This document shows positions 1 through 12,000 of a stretch of DNA of 64,000 nucleotides, one piece after another. Origin of the DNA: Calendula officinalis (taxonomy: Eukaryota; Streptophyta; Magnoliopsida; Asterales; Asteraceae); NCBI GenBank assembly GCA_963853835.1, contig OY970821.1, forward strand, positions 53,464,640 through 53,528,639. Direction: 5' to 3'. Numbering within the stretch: position 1 is the stretch's first letter; every line of letters starts with the position of its first letter. Below the pieces are notes generated by a model. The model saw only the letters and a list, made by a program, of their open reading frames with translations, ran no database searches and had not been told where the DNA came from. A program made the position numbers and the translations under genes.

Positions 1-3000
1 GAGCATTGAGCCTTGACTTTTGAGCCTTGACCCTAGAGCCGTGACTTGAGCCTTGGGCCTTGAGACTTGAGCCTTGAGCCTTGAGCCTTTTTCCATGAAC
101 CTTGAATGTTGAGCCTTAAGCCTTAAGCCTTGAGCCTTAAGCCTTGAGCCTTGAGCCTTGAGCATTGAGCCTTGAGCCTTAACCCTTGAGCCTTGAGCCT
201 TGAGCCTTGAGCCTTGAGCCTTGAGCCTTGAGCCTTGAGCCTTGAGCCTTGAGCCTTGAGCCTTGAGCCTTGAGCCTTGAGCCTTGAGCCTTGAGCCTTG
301 AGCCTTGAGACATGAGCCTTGACCATTGACCCTTGAGTGTTGAGCCTTGAGCCTTGACTTTTGTGCCTTGACCCTAGAGCCGTGAGTTGAGCCTTGAGCC
401 TTGAGCCTTGAGCCTTGAGCCTTAAGCCTTGAGCCTTGAGCCTTTAGCCTTGAGCCTTGAGCCTTGATCCTTGAGCCTTGAGCCTTGAGCCTTGAGCCTT
501 GAGCCTTGAGCCTTGAGCCTTGAGCCTTGAGCCTTGAGCCTTATGCCTCGAGCCTCGAGCCTCGAGCCTCAACCCTTTAGCCTTGAGCCTTGAGCCTTGA
601 GCCTTGAGCCTTTTTCCTTGAACCTTGAGCTTTGAGCCTTGAGCCTTGAGCCTTGAGCCTTGAGCCTTGAGCCTTGAGCCTTGAGCCTTGAGCCTTGAGC
701 CTTGAGCCTCCAGCCTCGAGCCTTGACCCTTGACCCTTTAGCCTTGAGCCTTTAGCCTTGAGCCTTGAGCCCGGAGCCCGGAGCCTCGAGCCTCGAGCCT
801 CGAGCCTCGAGCCTCGAGCCTGGAGAATTAACCCTTGACCCTTGAGCCTTGAGCCTTGAGCCTTGAGCCTTGAGCCTTGAGACATGAGCCTTGACCATTG
901 ACCCTTGAGTGTTGAGCCTTGAGCCATGATTTTTGAGCCTTGACCCTAGAGCCGTGACTTGAGCCTTGAGCCTTGAGACTTGAGCCTTGAGCCTTGAGCC
1001 TTTTTCCATGAACCTTGAACGTTGAGCCTTAAGCCTTAAGCCTTGAGCCTTAAGCCTTCAGCCTTGAGCCTTGTTCCTTGAGCCTTGAGCCTTGAGCCTT
1101 GAGCCTTGAGCCTTGAGCCTTGAGCCTTGAGCCTTGACCCTAGAGCCGTGACTTGAGCCTTGAGCCTTGAGACTTGAGCCTTGAGCCTTTTTCCATGAAC
1201 CTTGAACGTTGAGCCTTAAGCCTTAAGCCTTGAGCCTTAAGCCTTGAGCCTTGAGCCTTGAGCCTTGAGCCTTGAGCCTTGAGCCTTGAGACATGAGCCT
1301 TGACCATTGACCCTTGAGTGTTGAGCCTTGAGCCATGACTTTTGAGCCTTGACCCTAGAGCCGTGACTTGAGCCTTGAGCCTTGAGCCTTGAGCCTTGAG
1401 CCTTGAGACATGAGCCTTGACCATTGACCCTTTAGTGTTGAGCCTTGAGCCATGACTTTTGAGCCTTGACTCTAGAGCCGTGACTTGAGCCTTGAGCCTT
1501 GAGACTTGAGCCTTGAGCCTTGAGCCTTGAGCCTTTTTCCATGAACCTTGAACGTTGAGCTTAAGCCTTGAGCCTTGAGCCTTGAGCCTTGTTCCTTGAG
1601 CCTTGAGCCTTGAGCCTTCAGCCTTGACTTTTGAGCCTTGACCCTAGAGCCGTGACTTGAGCCTTGAGCCTTGAGACTTGAGCCTTGAGCCTTGAGCCTT
1701 TTTCCATGAACCTTGAACATTGAGCCTTAAGCCTTGAGCCTTAAGCCTTGAGCCTTGAGCCTTGATCCTTGAGCCTTGAGCCTTAACCCTTGAGCCTTGA
1801 GCCTTGAGCCTTGAGCCTTGCGCCTTCAGCCTTGAGCCTTGAGCCTTGAGCCTTCAGCCTTGAGACATGAGCCTTGACCATTGACCCTTGAGTGTTGAGC
1901 CTTGAGCCTTGACTTTGGAGCCTTGACCCTAGAGCCGTGACTTGAGCCTTGAGCCTTGAGCCTTGAGCCTTGAGCCTTGAGCCTTAAGCCTTGAGCCTTG
2001 AGCCTTTAGCCTTGAGCCTTGATCCTTGAGCCTTGAGCCTTGAGCCTTGAGCCTTGAGCCTTGAGCCTCGAGCCTCGAGCCTCGAGCCTCGAGCCTCAAC
2101 CCTTTAGCCTTGAGCCTTGACCCTTTAGCCTTGAGCCTTGAGCCTTGAGCCTTTTTCCTTGAACCTTGAGCTTTGAGCCTTGAGCCTTGAGCCTTGAGCC
2201 TTGAGCCTTGAGCCTCAAGCCTCGAGCCTTGACCCTTGACCATTTAACCTTGAGCCTTGAGCCTTTTTCCTTGAGCCTTGAGCCTTGAGCCTCGAGCCTC
2301 GAGCCTTGACCCTTGACCCTTTAGCCTTGAGCCTTGAGCCTTGAGCCTTAACCATTGACCCTTGAGTGTTGAGCCTGAGCCTTGACTTTTGAGCCTTGAA
2401 CTTTGAGCCGTGACTTGAGCCTTGAGCCTTTTTCCATGAACCTTGAACCTTGAGCCTTAAGCCTTGAGCCTTAAGCCTTGAGCCTTGAGCCTTGAGCCTT
2501 GAGCCTTGAGCCTTGATCCTTGAGCCTTGAGCCTTGAGCCTTGAGCCTTGAGCCTTGAGCCTTGAGCCTTGAGCCTTTTTCCATGAACCTTGAACCTTGA
2601 GCCTTGAGCCTTGAGCCTTTTTCCATGAGCCTTGAGCCTTGAGCCTTGATCCTTGAGCCTTGAGCCTTAAGCCTTGAGCCTTGAGCCTTGAGCCTTGAGC
2701 CTTGAGCCTTGAGCCTTGAGCCTTGAGCCATGAGCCTTGAGCCTTGAGCCTTGAGCCTTATGCCTCGAGCCTCGAGCCTCGAGTCTCGAGCCTCGACCCT
2801 TTAGCCTTGAGCCTTGACCCTTTAGCCTTGAGCCTTGAGCCTTAAGCCTTGAGCCTTGAGCCTTGAGCCTTGAGCCTCGAGCCTCGAGCCTCGAGCCTCG
2901 AGCCTTGACCCTTGACCCTTTAGCCTTGAGCCTTGAGCTTTGAGCCTTGAGCCTTGAGCCTTTTTCCTTGAACCTTGAGCCTTGAGCCTTGAGCCTTGAC

Positions 3001-6000
3001 CCTTGAGTGTTGAGTCTTGAGCCTTGACTTTTGAGCCTTGACCCTTGAGCCGTGACTTGAGCCTTGAGCCTGGAGCCTTGAGCCTTGAGCCTTGAGCCTC
3101 GAGCCTCGAGCCTCGAGCCTCGAGCCTTGACCCTTGACCCTTTAGCCTTGAGCCTTTAGCCTTGAGCCTTGAGCCCGGACCCTCGAGCCTCGAGCCTCGA
3201 GCCTCGAGCCTGGAGAATTAACCCTTGACCCTTGAGCCTTGAGCCTTGAGCCTTGAGCCTTGAGCCTTGAGATATGAGCCTTGACCATTGACCCTTGAGT
3301 GTTTAGCCTTGAGCCATGATTTTTGAGCCTTGACCCTAGAGCCGTGACTTGAGCCTTGAGCCTTGAGACTTGAGCCTTGAGCCTTGAGCCTTTTTCCATG
3401 AACCTTGAACGTTGAGCCTTAAGCCTTAAGCCTTGAGCCTTAAGCCTTGAGCCTTGAGCCTTGTTCCTTGAGCCTTGAGCCTTGAGCCTTGAGCCTTGAG
3501 CCTTGAGCCTTGAGCCTTGACTTTTGAGCCTTGACCCTAGAGCCGTGACTTGAGCCTTGAGCCTTGAGACTTGAGCCTTGAGCCTTTTTCCATGAACCTT
3601 GAACGTTGAGCCTTAAGCCTAAAGCCTTGAGCCTTAAGCCTGGAGCCTTGAGCCTTGAGCCTTGAGCCTTAACCCTTGAGCCTTGAGCCTTGAGCCTTGA
3701 GCCTTGAGCCTTGAGCCTTGCGCCTTCAGCCTTGAGCCTTGAGCCTTGAGCCTTGAGCCTTGAGACATGAGCCTTGACCATTGACCCTTGAGTGTTGAGC
3801 CTTGAGCCTTGACTTTTGAGCCTTGACCCTAGAGCCGTGACTTGAGCCTTGAGCCTTGAGCCTTGAGACATGAGCCTTGACCATTGACCCTTTAGTGTTG
3901 AGCCTTGAGCCATGACTTTTGAGCCTTGACCCTAGAGCCGTGACTTGAGCCTTGAGCCTTGAGACTTGAGCCTTGAGCCTTGAGCCTTGAGCCTTTTTCC
4001 ATGAACCTTGAACGTTGAGCCTTAAGCCTTAACCCTTGAGCCTTAAGCCTTGAGCCTTGAGCCTTGAGCCTTGAGCCTTGAGCCTTGAGCCTTGAGCCTT
4101 GACTTTTGAGCCTTGACCCTAGAGCCGTGACTTGAGCCTTGAGCCTTGAGACTTGAGCCTTGAGCCTTGAGCCTTTTTCCATGAACCTTGAACATTGAGC
4201 CTTAAGCCTTGAGCCTTAAGCCTTGAGCCTTGAGCCTTGAGCCTTGAGCCTTGAGCCTTGAGCCTTGAGCCTTAACCCTTGAGCCTTGAGCCTTGAGCCT
4301 TGAGCCTTGAGCCTTGAGCCTTGAGCCTTGAGCCTTGAGCCTTGAGCCTTGCGCCTTCAGCCTTGAGCCTTGAGCCTTGAGCCTTCAGCCTTGAGACATG
4401 AGCCTTGACCATTGACCCTTGAGTGTTGAGCCTTGAGCCATGACTTTTGAGCCTTGACCCTAGAGCCGTGACTTGAGCCTTGAGCCTTGAGCCTTGAGCC
4501 TTGAGCCTTGAGACATGAGCCTTGACCATTGACCCTTTAGTGTTGAGCCTTGAGCCATGACTTTTGAGCCTTGACTCTAGAGCTGTGACTTGAGCCTTGA
4601 GACTTGAGCCTTGAGCCTTGAGCCTTGAGCCTTTTTCCATGAACCTTGAACGTTGAGCTTAAGCCTTGAGCCTTGAGCCTTGAGCCTTGTTCCTTGAGCC
4701 TTGAGCCTTGAGCCTTGAGCCTTGACTTTTGAGCCTTGACCCTAGAGCCGTGACTTGAGCCTTGAGCCTTGAGACTTGAGCCTTGAGCCTTGAGCCTTTT
4801 TCCATGAACCTTGAACATTGAGCCTTAAGCCTTGAGCCTTAAGCCTTGAGCCTTGAGCCTTGAGCCTTGATCCTTGAGCCTTGAGCCTTAACCGTTGAGC
4901 CTTGAGCCTTGAGCCTTGAGCCTTGAGCCTTGAGTCTTGCTCCTTCAGCCTTGAGCCTTGAGCCTTGAGCCTTCAGCCTTGAGACATGAGCCTTGACCAT
5001 TGACCCTTGAGTGTTGAGCCTTGAGCCTTGACCCTAGAGCCGTGACTTGAGCCTTGAGCCTTGAGCCTTAAGCCTTGAGCCTTGAGCCTTTAGCCTTGAG
5101 CCTTGAGCCTTGATCCTTGAGCCTTGAGCCTTGAGCCTTGAGCCTTGAGCCTTGAGCCTTGAGCCTCGAGCCTCGAGCCTCGAGCCTCGAGCCTCAACCC
5201 TTTAGCCTTGAGCCTTGACCCTTTAGCCTTGAGCCTTGAGCCTTGAGCCTTTTTCCTTGAACCTTGAGCTTTGAGCCTTGAGCCTTGAGCCTTGAGCCTT
5301 GAGCCTTGAGCCTCAAGCCTCGAGCCTTGACCCTTGACCCTTTAACCTTGAGCCTTGAGCCTTTTTCCTTGAGCCTTGAGCCTTGAGCCTCGAGCCTCGA
5401 GCCTTGACCCTTGACCCTTTAGCCTTGAGCCTTGAGCCTTGAGCCTTGAGCCTTAACCCTTGACCCTTTAGTGTTGAGCCTGAGCCTTGACTTTTGAGCC
5501 TTGAACTTTGAGCCGTGACTTGAGCCTTGAGCCTTTTTCCATGAACCTTGAACCTTGAGCCTTAAGCCTTGAGCCTTAAGCCTTGAGCCTTGAGCCTTGA
5601 GCCTTGAGCCTTGAGCCTTGATCCTTGAGCCTTGAGCCTTGAGCCTTGAGCCTTGAGCCTTGAGCCTTGAGCCTTTTTCCATGAACCTTGAACCTTGAGC
5701 CTTGAGCCTTGAGCCTTTTTCCATGAGCCTTGAGCCTTGAGCCTTGATCCTTGAGCCTTGAGCCTTGAGCCTTGAGCCTTAAGCCTTGAGCCTTGAGCCT
5801 TGAGCCTTGAGCCTTGAGCCTTGAGCCTTGAGCCTTGAGCCATGAGCCTTGAGCCTTGAGCCTTGAGCCTTATGCCTCGAGCCTCGAGCCTCGAGTCTCG
5901 AGCCTCGACCCTTTAGCCTTGAGCCTTGACCCTTTAGCCTTGAGCCTTGAGCCTTAAGCCTTGAGCCTTGAGCCTTGAGCCTTGAGCCTCGAGCCTCGAG

Positions 6001-9000
6001 CCTCGAGCCTCGAGCCTTGACCCTTGACCCTTTAGCCTTGAGCCTTGAGCTTTGAGCCTTGAGCCTTGAGCCTTTTTCCTTGAACCTTGAGCCTTGAGCC
6101 TTGAGCCTTGACCCTTGAGTGTTGAGTCTTGAGCCTTGACTTTTGAGCCTTGACCCTTGAGCCGTGACTTGAGCCTTGAGCCTGGAGCCTTGAGCCTTGA
6201 GCCTTGAGCCTCGAGCCTCGAGCCTCGAGCCTTGACCCTTGACCCTTTAGCCTTGAGCCTTTAGCCTTGAGCCTTGAGCCCGGACCCTCGAGCCTCGAGC
6301 CTCGAGCCTCGAGCCTGGAGAATTAACCCTTGACCCTTGAGCCTTGAGCCTTGAGCCTTGAGCCTTGAGCCTTGAGATATGAGCCTTGACCATTGACCCT
6401 TGAGTGTTTAGCCTTGAGCCATGATTTTTGAGCCTTGACCCTAGAGCCGTGACTTGAGCCTTGAGCCTTGAGACTTGAGCCTTGAGCCTTGAGCCTTTTT
6501 CCATGAACCTTGAACGTTGAGCCTTAAGCCTTAAGCCTTGAGCCTTAAGCCTTGAGCCTTGAGCCTTGTTCCTTGAGCCTTGAGCCTTGAGCCTTGAGCC
6601 TTGAGCCTTGAGCCTTGAGCCTTGAGCCTTGACTTTTGAGCCTTGACCCTAGAGCCGTGACTTGAGCCTTGAGCCTTGAGACTTGAGCCTTGAGCCTTTT
6701 TCCATGAACCTTGAACGTTGAGCCTTAAGCCTAAAGCCTTGAGCCTTAAGCCTGGAGCCTTGAGCCTTGAGCCTTGAGCCTTAACCCTTGAGCCTTGAGC
6801 CTTGAGCCTTGAGCCTTGAGCCTTGAGCCTTGCGCCTTCAGCCTTGAGCCTTGAGCCTTGAGCCTTGAGCCTTGAGACATGAGCCTTGACCATTGACCCT
6901 TGAGTGTTGAGCCTTGAGCCTTGACTTTTGAGCCTTGACCCTAGAGCCGTGACTTGAGCCTTGAGCCTTGAGCCTTGAGACATGAGCCTTGACCATTGAC
7001 CCTTTAGTGTTGAGCCTTGAGCCATGACTTTTGAGCCTTGACCCTAGAGCCGTGACTTGAGCCTTGAGCCTTGAGACTTGAGCCTTGAGCCTTGAGCCTT
7101 GAGCCTTTTTCCATGAACCTTGAACGTTGAGCCTTAAGCCTTAACCCTTGAGCCTTAAGCCTTGAGCCTTGAGCCTTGAGCCTTGAGCCTTGAGCCTTAA
7201 CCCTTGAGCCTTGAGCCTTGAGCCTTGAGCCTTGAGCCTTGAGCCTTGCGCCTTCAGCCTTGAGCCTTGAGCCTTGAGCCTTGAGCCTTGAGACATGAGC
7301 CTTGACCATTGACCCTTGAGTGTTGAGCCTTGAGCCTTGACTTTTGAGCCTTGACCCTAGAGCCGTGACTTGAGCCTTGAGCCTTGAGCCTTGAGACATG
7401 AGCCTTGACCATTGACCCTTTAGTGTTGAGCCTTGAGCCATGACTTTTGAGCCTTGACCCTAGAGCCGTGACTTGAGCCTTGAGCCTTGAGACTTGAGCC
7501 TTGAGCCTTGAGCCTTGAGCCTTTTTCCATGAACCTTGAACATTGAGCCTTAAGCCTTGAGCCTTAAGCCTTGAGCCTTGAGCCTTGAGCCTTGAGCCTT
7601 GAGCCTTGAGCCTTGAGCCTTAACCCTTGAGCCTTGAGCCTTGAGCCTTGAGCCTTGAGCCTTGAGCCTTGAGCCTTGAGCCTTGAGCCTTGAGCCTTGA
7701 GCCTTGCGCCTTCAGCCTTGAGCCTTGAGCCTTGAGCCTTCAGCCTTGAGACATGAGCCTTGACCATTGACCCTTGAGTGTTGAGCCTTGAGCCATGACT
7801 TTTGAGCCTTGACCCTAGAGCCGTGACTTGAGCCTTGAGCCTTGAGCCTTGAGCCTTGAGACATGAGCCTTGACCATTGACCCTTTAGTGTTGAGCCTTG
7901 AGCCATGACTTTTGAGCCTTGACTCTAGAGCTGTGACTTGAGCCTTGAGACTTGAGCCTTGAGCCTTGAGCCTTGAGCCTTTTTCCATGAACCTTGAACG
8001 TTGAGCTTAAGCCTTGAGCCTTGAGCCTTGAGCCTTGTTCCTTGAGCCTTGAGCCTTGAGCCTTGAGCCTTGACTTTTGAGCCTTGACCCTAGAGCCGTG
8101 ACTTGAGCCTTGAGCCTTGAGACTTGAGCCTTGAGCCTTGAGCCTTTTTCCATGAACCTTGAACATTGAGCCTTAAGCCTTGAGCCTTAAGCCTTGAGCC
8201 TTGAGCCTTGAGCCTTGATCCTTGAGCCTTGAGCCTTAACCGTTGAGCCTTGAGCCTTGAGCCTTGAGCCTTGAGCCTTGAGCCTTGCTCCTTCAGCCTT
8301 GAGCCTTGAGCCTTGAGCCTTCAGCCTTGAGACATGAGCCTTGACCATTGACCCTTGAGTGTTGAGCCTTGAGCCTTGACTTTTGAGCCTTGACCCTAGA
8401 GCCGTGACTTGAGCCTTGAGCCTTGAGCCTTGAGCCTTGAGCCTTAAGCCTTGAGCCTTGAGCCTTTAGCCTTGAGCCTTGAGCCTTGATCCTTGAGCCT
8501 TGAGCCTTGAGCCTTGAGCCTTGAGCCTTGAGCCTTGAGCCTCGAGCCTCGAGCCTCGAGCCTCGAGCCTCAACCCTTTAGCCTTGAGCCTTGACCCTTT
8601 AGCCTTGAGCCTTAAGCCTTGAGCCTTTTTCCTTGAACCTTGAGCTTTGAGCCTTGAGCCTTGAGCCTTGAGCCTTGAGCCTTGAGCCTCAAGCCTCGAG
8701 CCTTGACCCTTGACCCTTTAACCTTGAGCCTTGAGCCTTTTTCCTTGAGCCTTGAGCCTTGAGCCTCGAGCCTCGAGCCTTGACCCTTGACCCTTTAGCC
8801 TTGAGCCTTGAGCCTTGAGCCTTGAGCCTTAACCCTTGACCCTTTAGTGTTGAGCCTGAGCCTTGACTTTTGAGCCTTGAACTTTGAGCCGTGACTTGAG
8901 CCTTGAGCCTTTTTCCATGAACCTTGAACCTTGAGCCTTAAGCCTTGAGCCTTAAGCCTTGAGCCTTGAGCCTTGAGCCTTGAGCCTTGAGCCTTGATCC

Positions 9001-12000
9001 TTGAGCCTTGAGCCTTGAGCCTTGAGCCTTGAGCCTTGAGCCTTGAGCCTTTTTCCATGAACCTTGAACCTTGAGCCTTGAGCCTTGAGCCTTTTTCCAT
9101 GAGCCTTGAGCCTTGAGCCTTGATCCTTGAGCCTTGAGCCTTGAGCCTTGAGCCTTAAGCCTTGAGCCTTGAGCCTTGAGCCTTGAGCCTTGAGCCTTGA
9201 GCCTTGAGCCTTGAGCCATGAGCCTTGAGCCTTGAGCCTTGAGCCTTATGCCTCGAGCCTCGAGCCTCGAGTCTCGAGCCTCGACCCTTTAGCCTTGAGC
9301 CTTGACCCTTTAGCCTTGAGCCTTGAGCCTTAAGCCTTGAGCCTTGAGCCTTGAGCCTTGAGCCTCGAGCCTCGAGCCTCGAGCCTCGAGCCTTGACCCT
9401 TGACCCTTTAGCCTTGAGCCTTGAGCTTTGAGCCTTGAGCCTTGAGCCTTTTTCCTTGAACCTTGAGCCTTGAGCCTTGAGCCTTGACCCTTGAGTGTTG
9501 AGTCTTGAGCCTTGACTTTTGAGCCTTGACCCTTGAGCCGTGACTTGAGCCTTGAGCCTGGAGCCTTGAGCCTTGAGCCTTGAGCCTCGAGCCTCGAGCC
9601 TCGAGCCTCGAGCCTTGACCCTTGACCCTTTAGCCTTGAGCCTTTAGCCTTGAGCCTTGAGCCCGGACCCTCGAGCCTCGAGCCTCGAGCCTCGAGCCTG
9701 GAGAATTAACCCTTGACCCTTGAGCCTTGAGCCTTGAGCCTTGAGCCTTGAGCCTTGAGATATGAGCCTTGACCATTGACCCTTGAGTGTTTAGCCTTGA
9801 GCCATGATTTTTGAGCCTTGACCCTAGAGCCGTGACTTGAGCCTTGAGCCTTGAGACTTGAGCCTTGAGCCTTGAGCCTTTTTCCATGAACCTTGAACGT
9901 TGAGCCTTAAGCCTTAAGCCTTGAGCCTTAAGCCTTGAGCCTTGAGCCTTGTTCCTTGAGCCTTGAGCCTTGAGCCTTGAGCCTTGAGCCTTGAGCCTTG
10001 AGCCTTGACTTTTGAGCCTTGACCCTAGAGCCGTGACTTGAGCCTTGAGCCTTGAGACTTGAGCCTTGAGCCTTTTTCCATGAACCTTGAACGTTGAGCC
10101 TTAAGCCTAAAGCCTTGAGCCTTAAGCCTGGAGCCTTGAGCCTTGAGCCTTGAGCCTTAACCCTTGAGCCTTGAGCCTTGAGCCTTGAGCCTTGAGCCTT
10201 GAGCCTTGCGCCTTCAGCCTTGAGCCTTGAGCCTTGAGCCTTGAGCCTTGAGACATGAGCCTTGACCATTGACCCTTGAGTGTTGAGCCTTGAGCCTTGA
10301 CTTTTGAGCCTTGACCCTAGAGCCGTGACTTGAGCCTTGAGCCTTGAGCCTTGAGACATGAGCCTTGACCATTGACCCTTTAGTGTTGAGCCTTGAGCCA
10401 TGACTTTTGAGCCTTGACCCTAGAGCCGTGACTTGAGCCTTGAGCCTTGAGACTTGAGCCTTGAGCCTTGAGCCTTTTTCCATGAACCTTGAACGTTGAG
10501 CCTTAAGCCTTAACCCTTGAGCCTTAAGCCTTGAGCCTTGAGCCTTGAGCCTTGAGCCTTGAGCCTTGAGCCTTGACTTTTGAGCCTTGACCCTAGAGCC
10601 GTGACTTGAGCCTTGAGCCTTGAGACTTGAGCCTTGAGCCTTGAGCCTTTTTCCATGAACCTTGAACATTGAGCCTTAAGCCTTGAGCCTTAAGCCTTGA
10701 GCCTTGAGCCTTGAGCCTTGAGCCTTGAGCCTTGAGCCTTGAGCCTTGAGCCTTAACCCTTGAGCCTTGAGCCTTGAGCCTTGAGCCTTGAGCCTTGAGC
10801 CTTGAGCCTTGAGCCTTGAGCCTTGAGCCTTGCGCCTTCAGCCTTGAGCCTTGAGCCTTGAGCCTTCAGCCTTGAGACATGAGCCTTGACCATTGACCCT
10901 TGAGTGTTGAGCCTTGAGCCATGACTTTTGAGCCTTGACCCTAGAGCCGTGACTTGAGCCTTGAGCCTTGAGCCTTGAGCCTTGAGCCTTGAGACATGAG
11001 CCTTGACCATTGACCCTTTAGTGTTGAGCCTTGAGCCATGACTTTTGAGCCTTGACTCTAGAGCTGTGACTTGAGCCTTGAGACTTGAGCCTTGAGCCTT
11101 GAGCCTTGAGCCTTTTTCCATGAACCTTGAACGTTGAGCTTAAGCCTTGAGCCTTGAGCCTTGAGCCTTGTTCCTTGAGCCTTGAGCCTTGAGCCTTGAG
11201 CCTTGACTTTTGAGCCTTGACCCTAGAGCCGTGACTTGAGCCTTGAGCCTTGAGACTTGAGCCTTGAGCCTTGAGCCTTTTTCCATGAACCTTGAACATT
11301 GAGCCTTAAGCCTTGAGCCTTAAGCCTTGAGCCTTGAGCCTTGATCCTTGAGCCTTGAGCCTTAACCGTTGAGCCTTGAGCCTTGAGCCTTGAGCCTTGA
11401 GCCTTGAGCCTTGCTCCTTCAGCCTTGAGCCTTGAGCCTTGAGCCTTCAGCCTTGAGACATGAGCCTTGACCATTGACCCTTGAGTGTTGAGCCTTGAGC
11501 CTTGACTTTTGAGCCTTGACCCTAGAGCCGTGACTTGAGCCTTGAGCCTTGAGCCTTGAGCCTTGAGCCTTAAGCCTTGAGCCTTGAGCCTTTAGCCTTG
11601 AGCCTTGAGCCTTGATCCTTGAGCCTTGAGCCTTGAGCCTTGAGCCTTGAGCCTTGAGCCTTGAGCCTCGAGCCTCGAGCCTCGAGCCTCGAGCCTCAAC
11701 CCTTTAGCCTTGAGCCTTGACCCTTTAGCCTTGAGCCTTGAGCCTTGAGCCTTTTTCCTTGAACCTTGAGCTTTGAGCCTTGAGCCTTGAGCCTTGAGCC
11801 TTGAGCCTTGAGCCTTGAGCCTTGAGCCTTGACCCTTTAACCTTGAGCCTTGAGCCTTGAGCCTCGAGCCTCGAGCCTTGACCCTTGACCCTTTAGCCTT
11901 GAGCCTTGAGCCTTGAGCCTTGAGCCTTAACCCTTGACCCTTGAGTGTTGAGCCTGAGCCTTGACTTTTGAGCCTTGAACTTTGAGTCGTGACTTGAGCC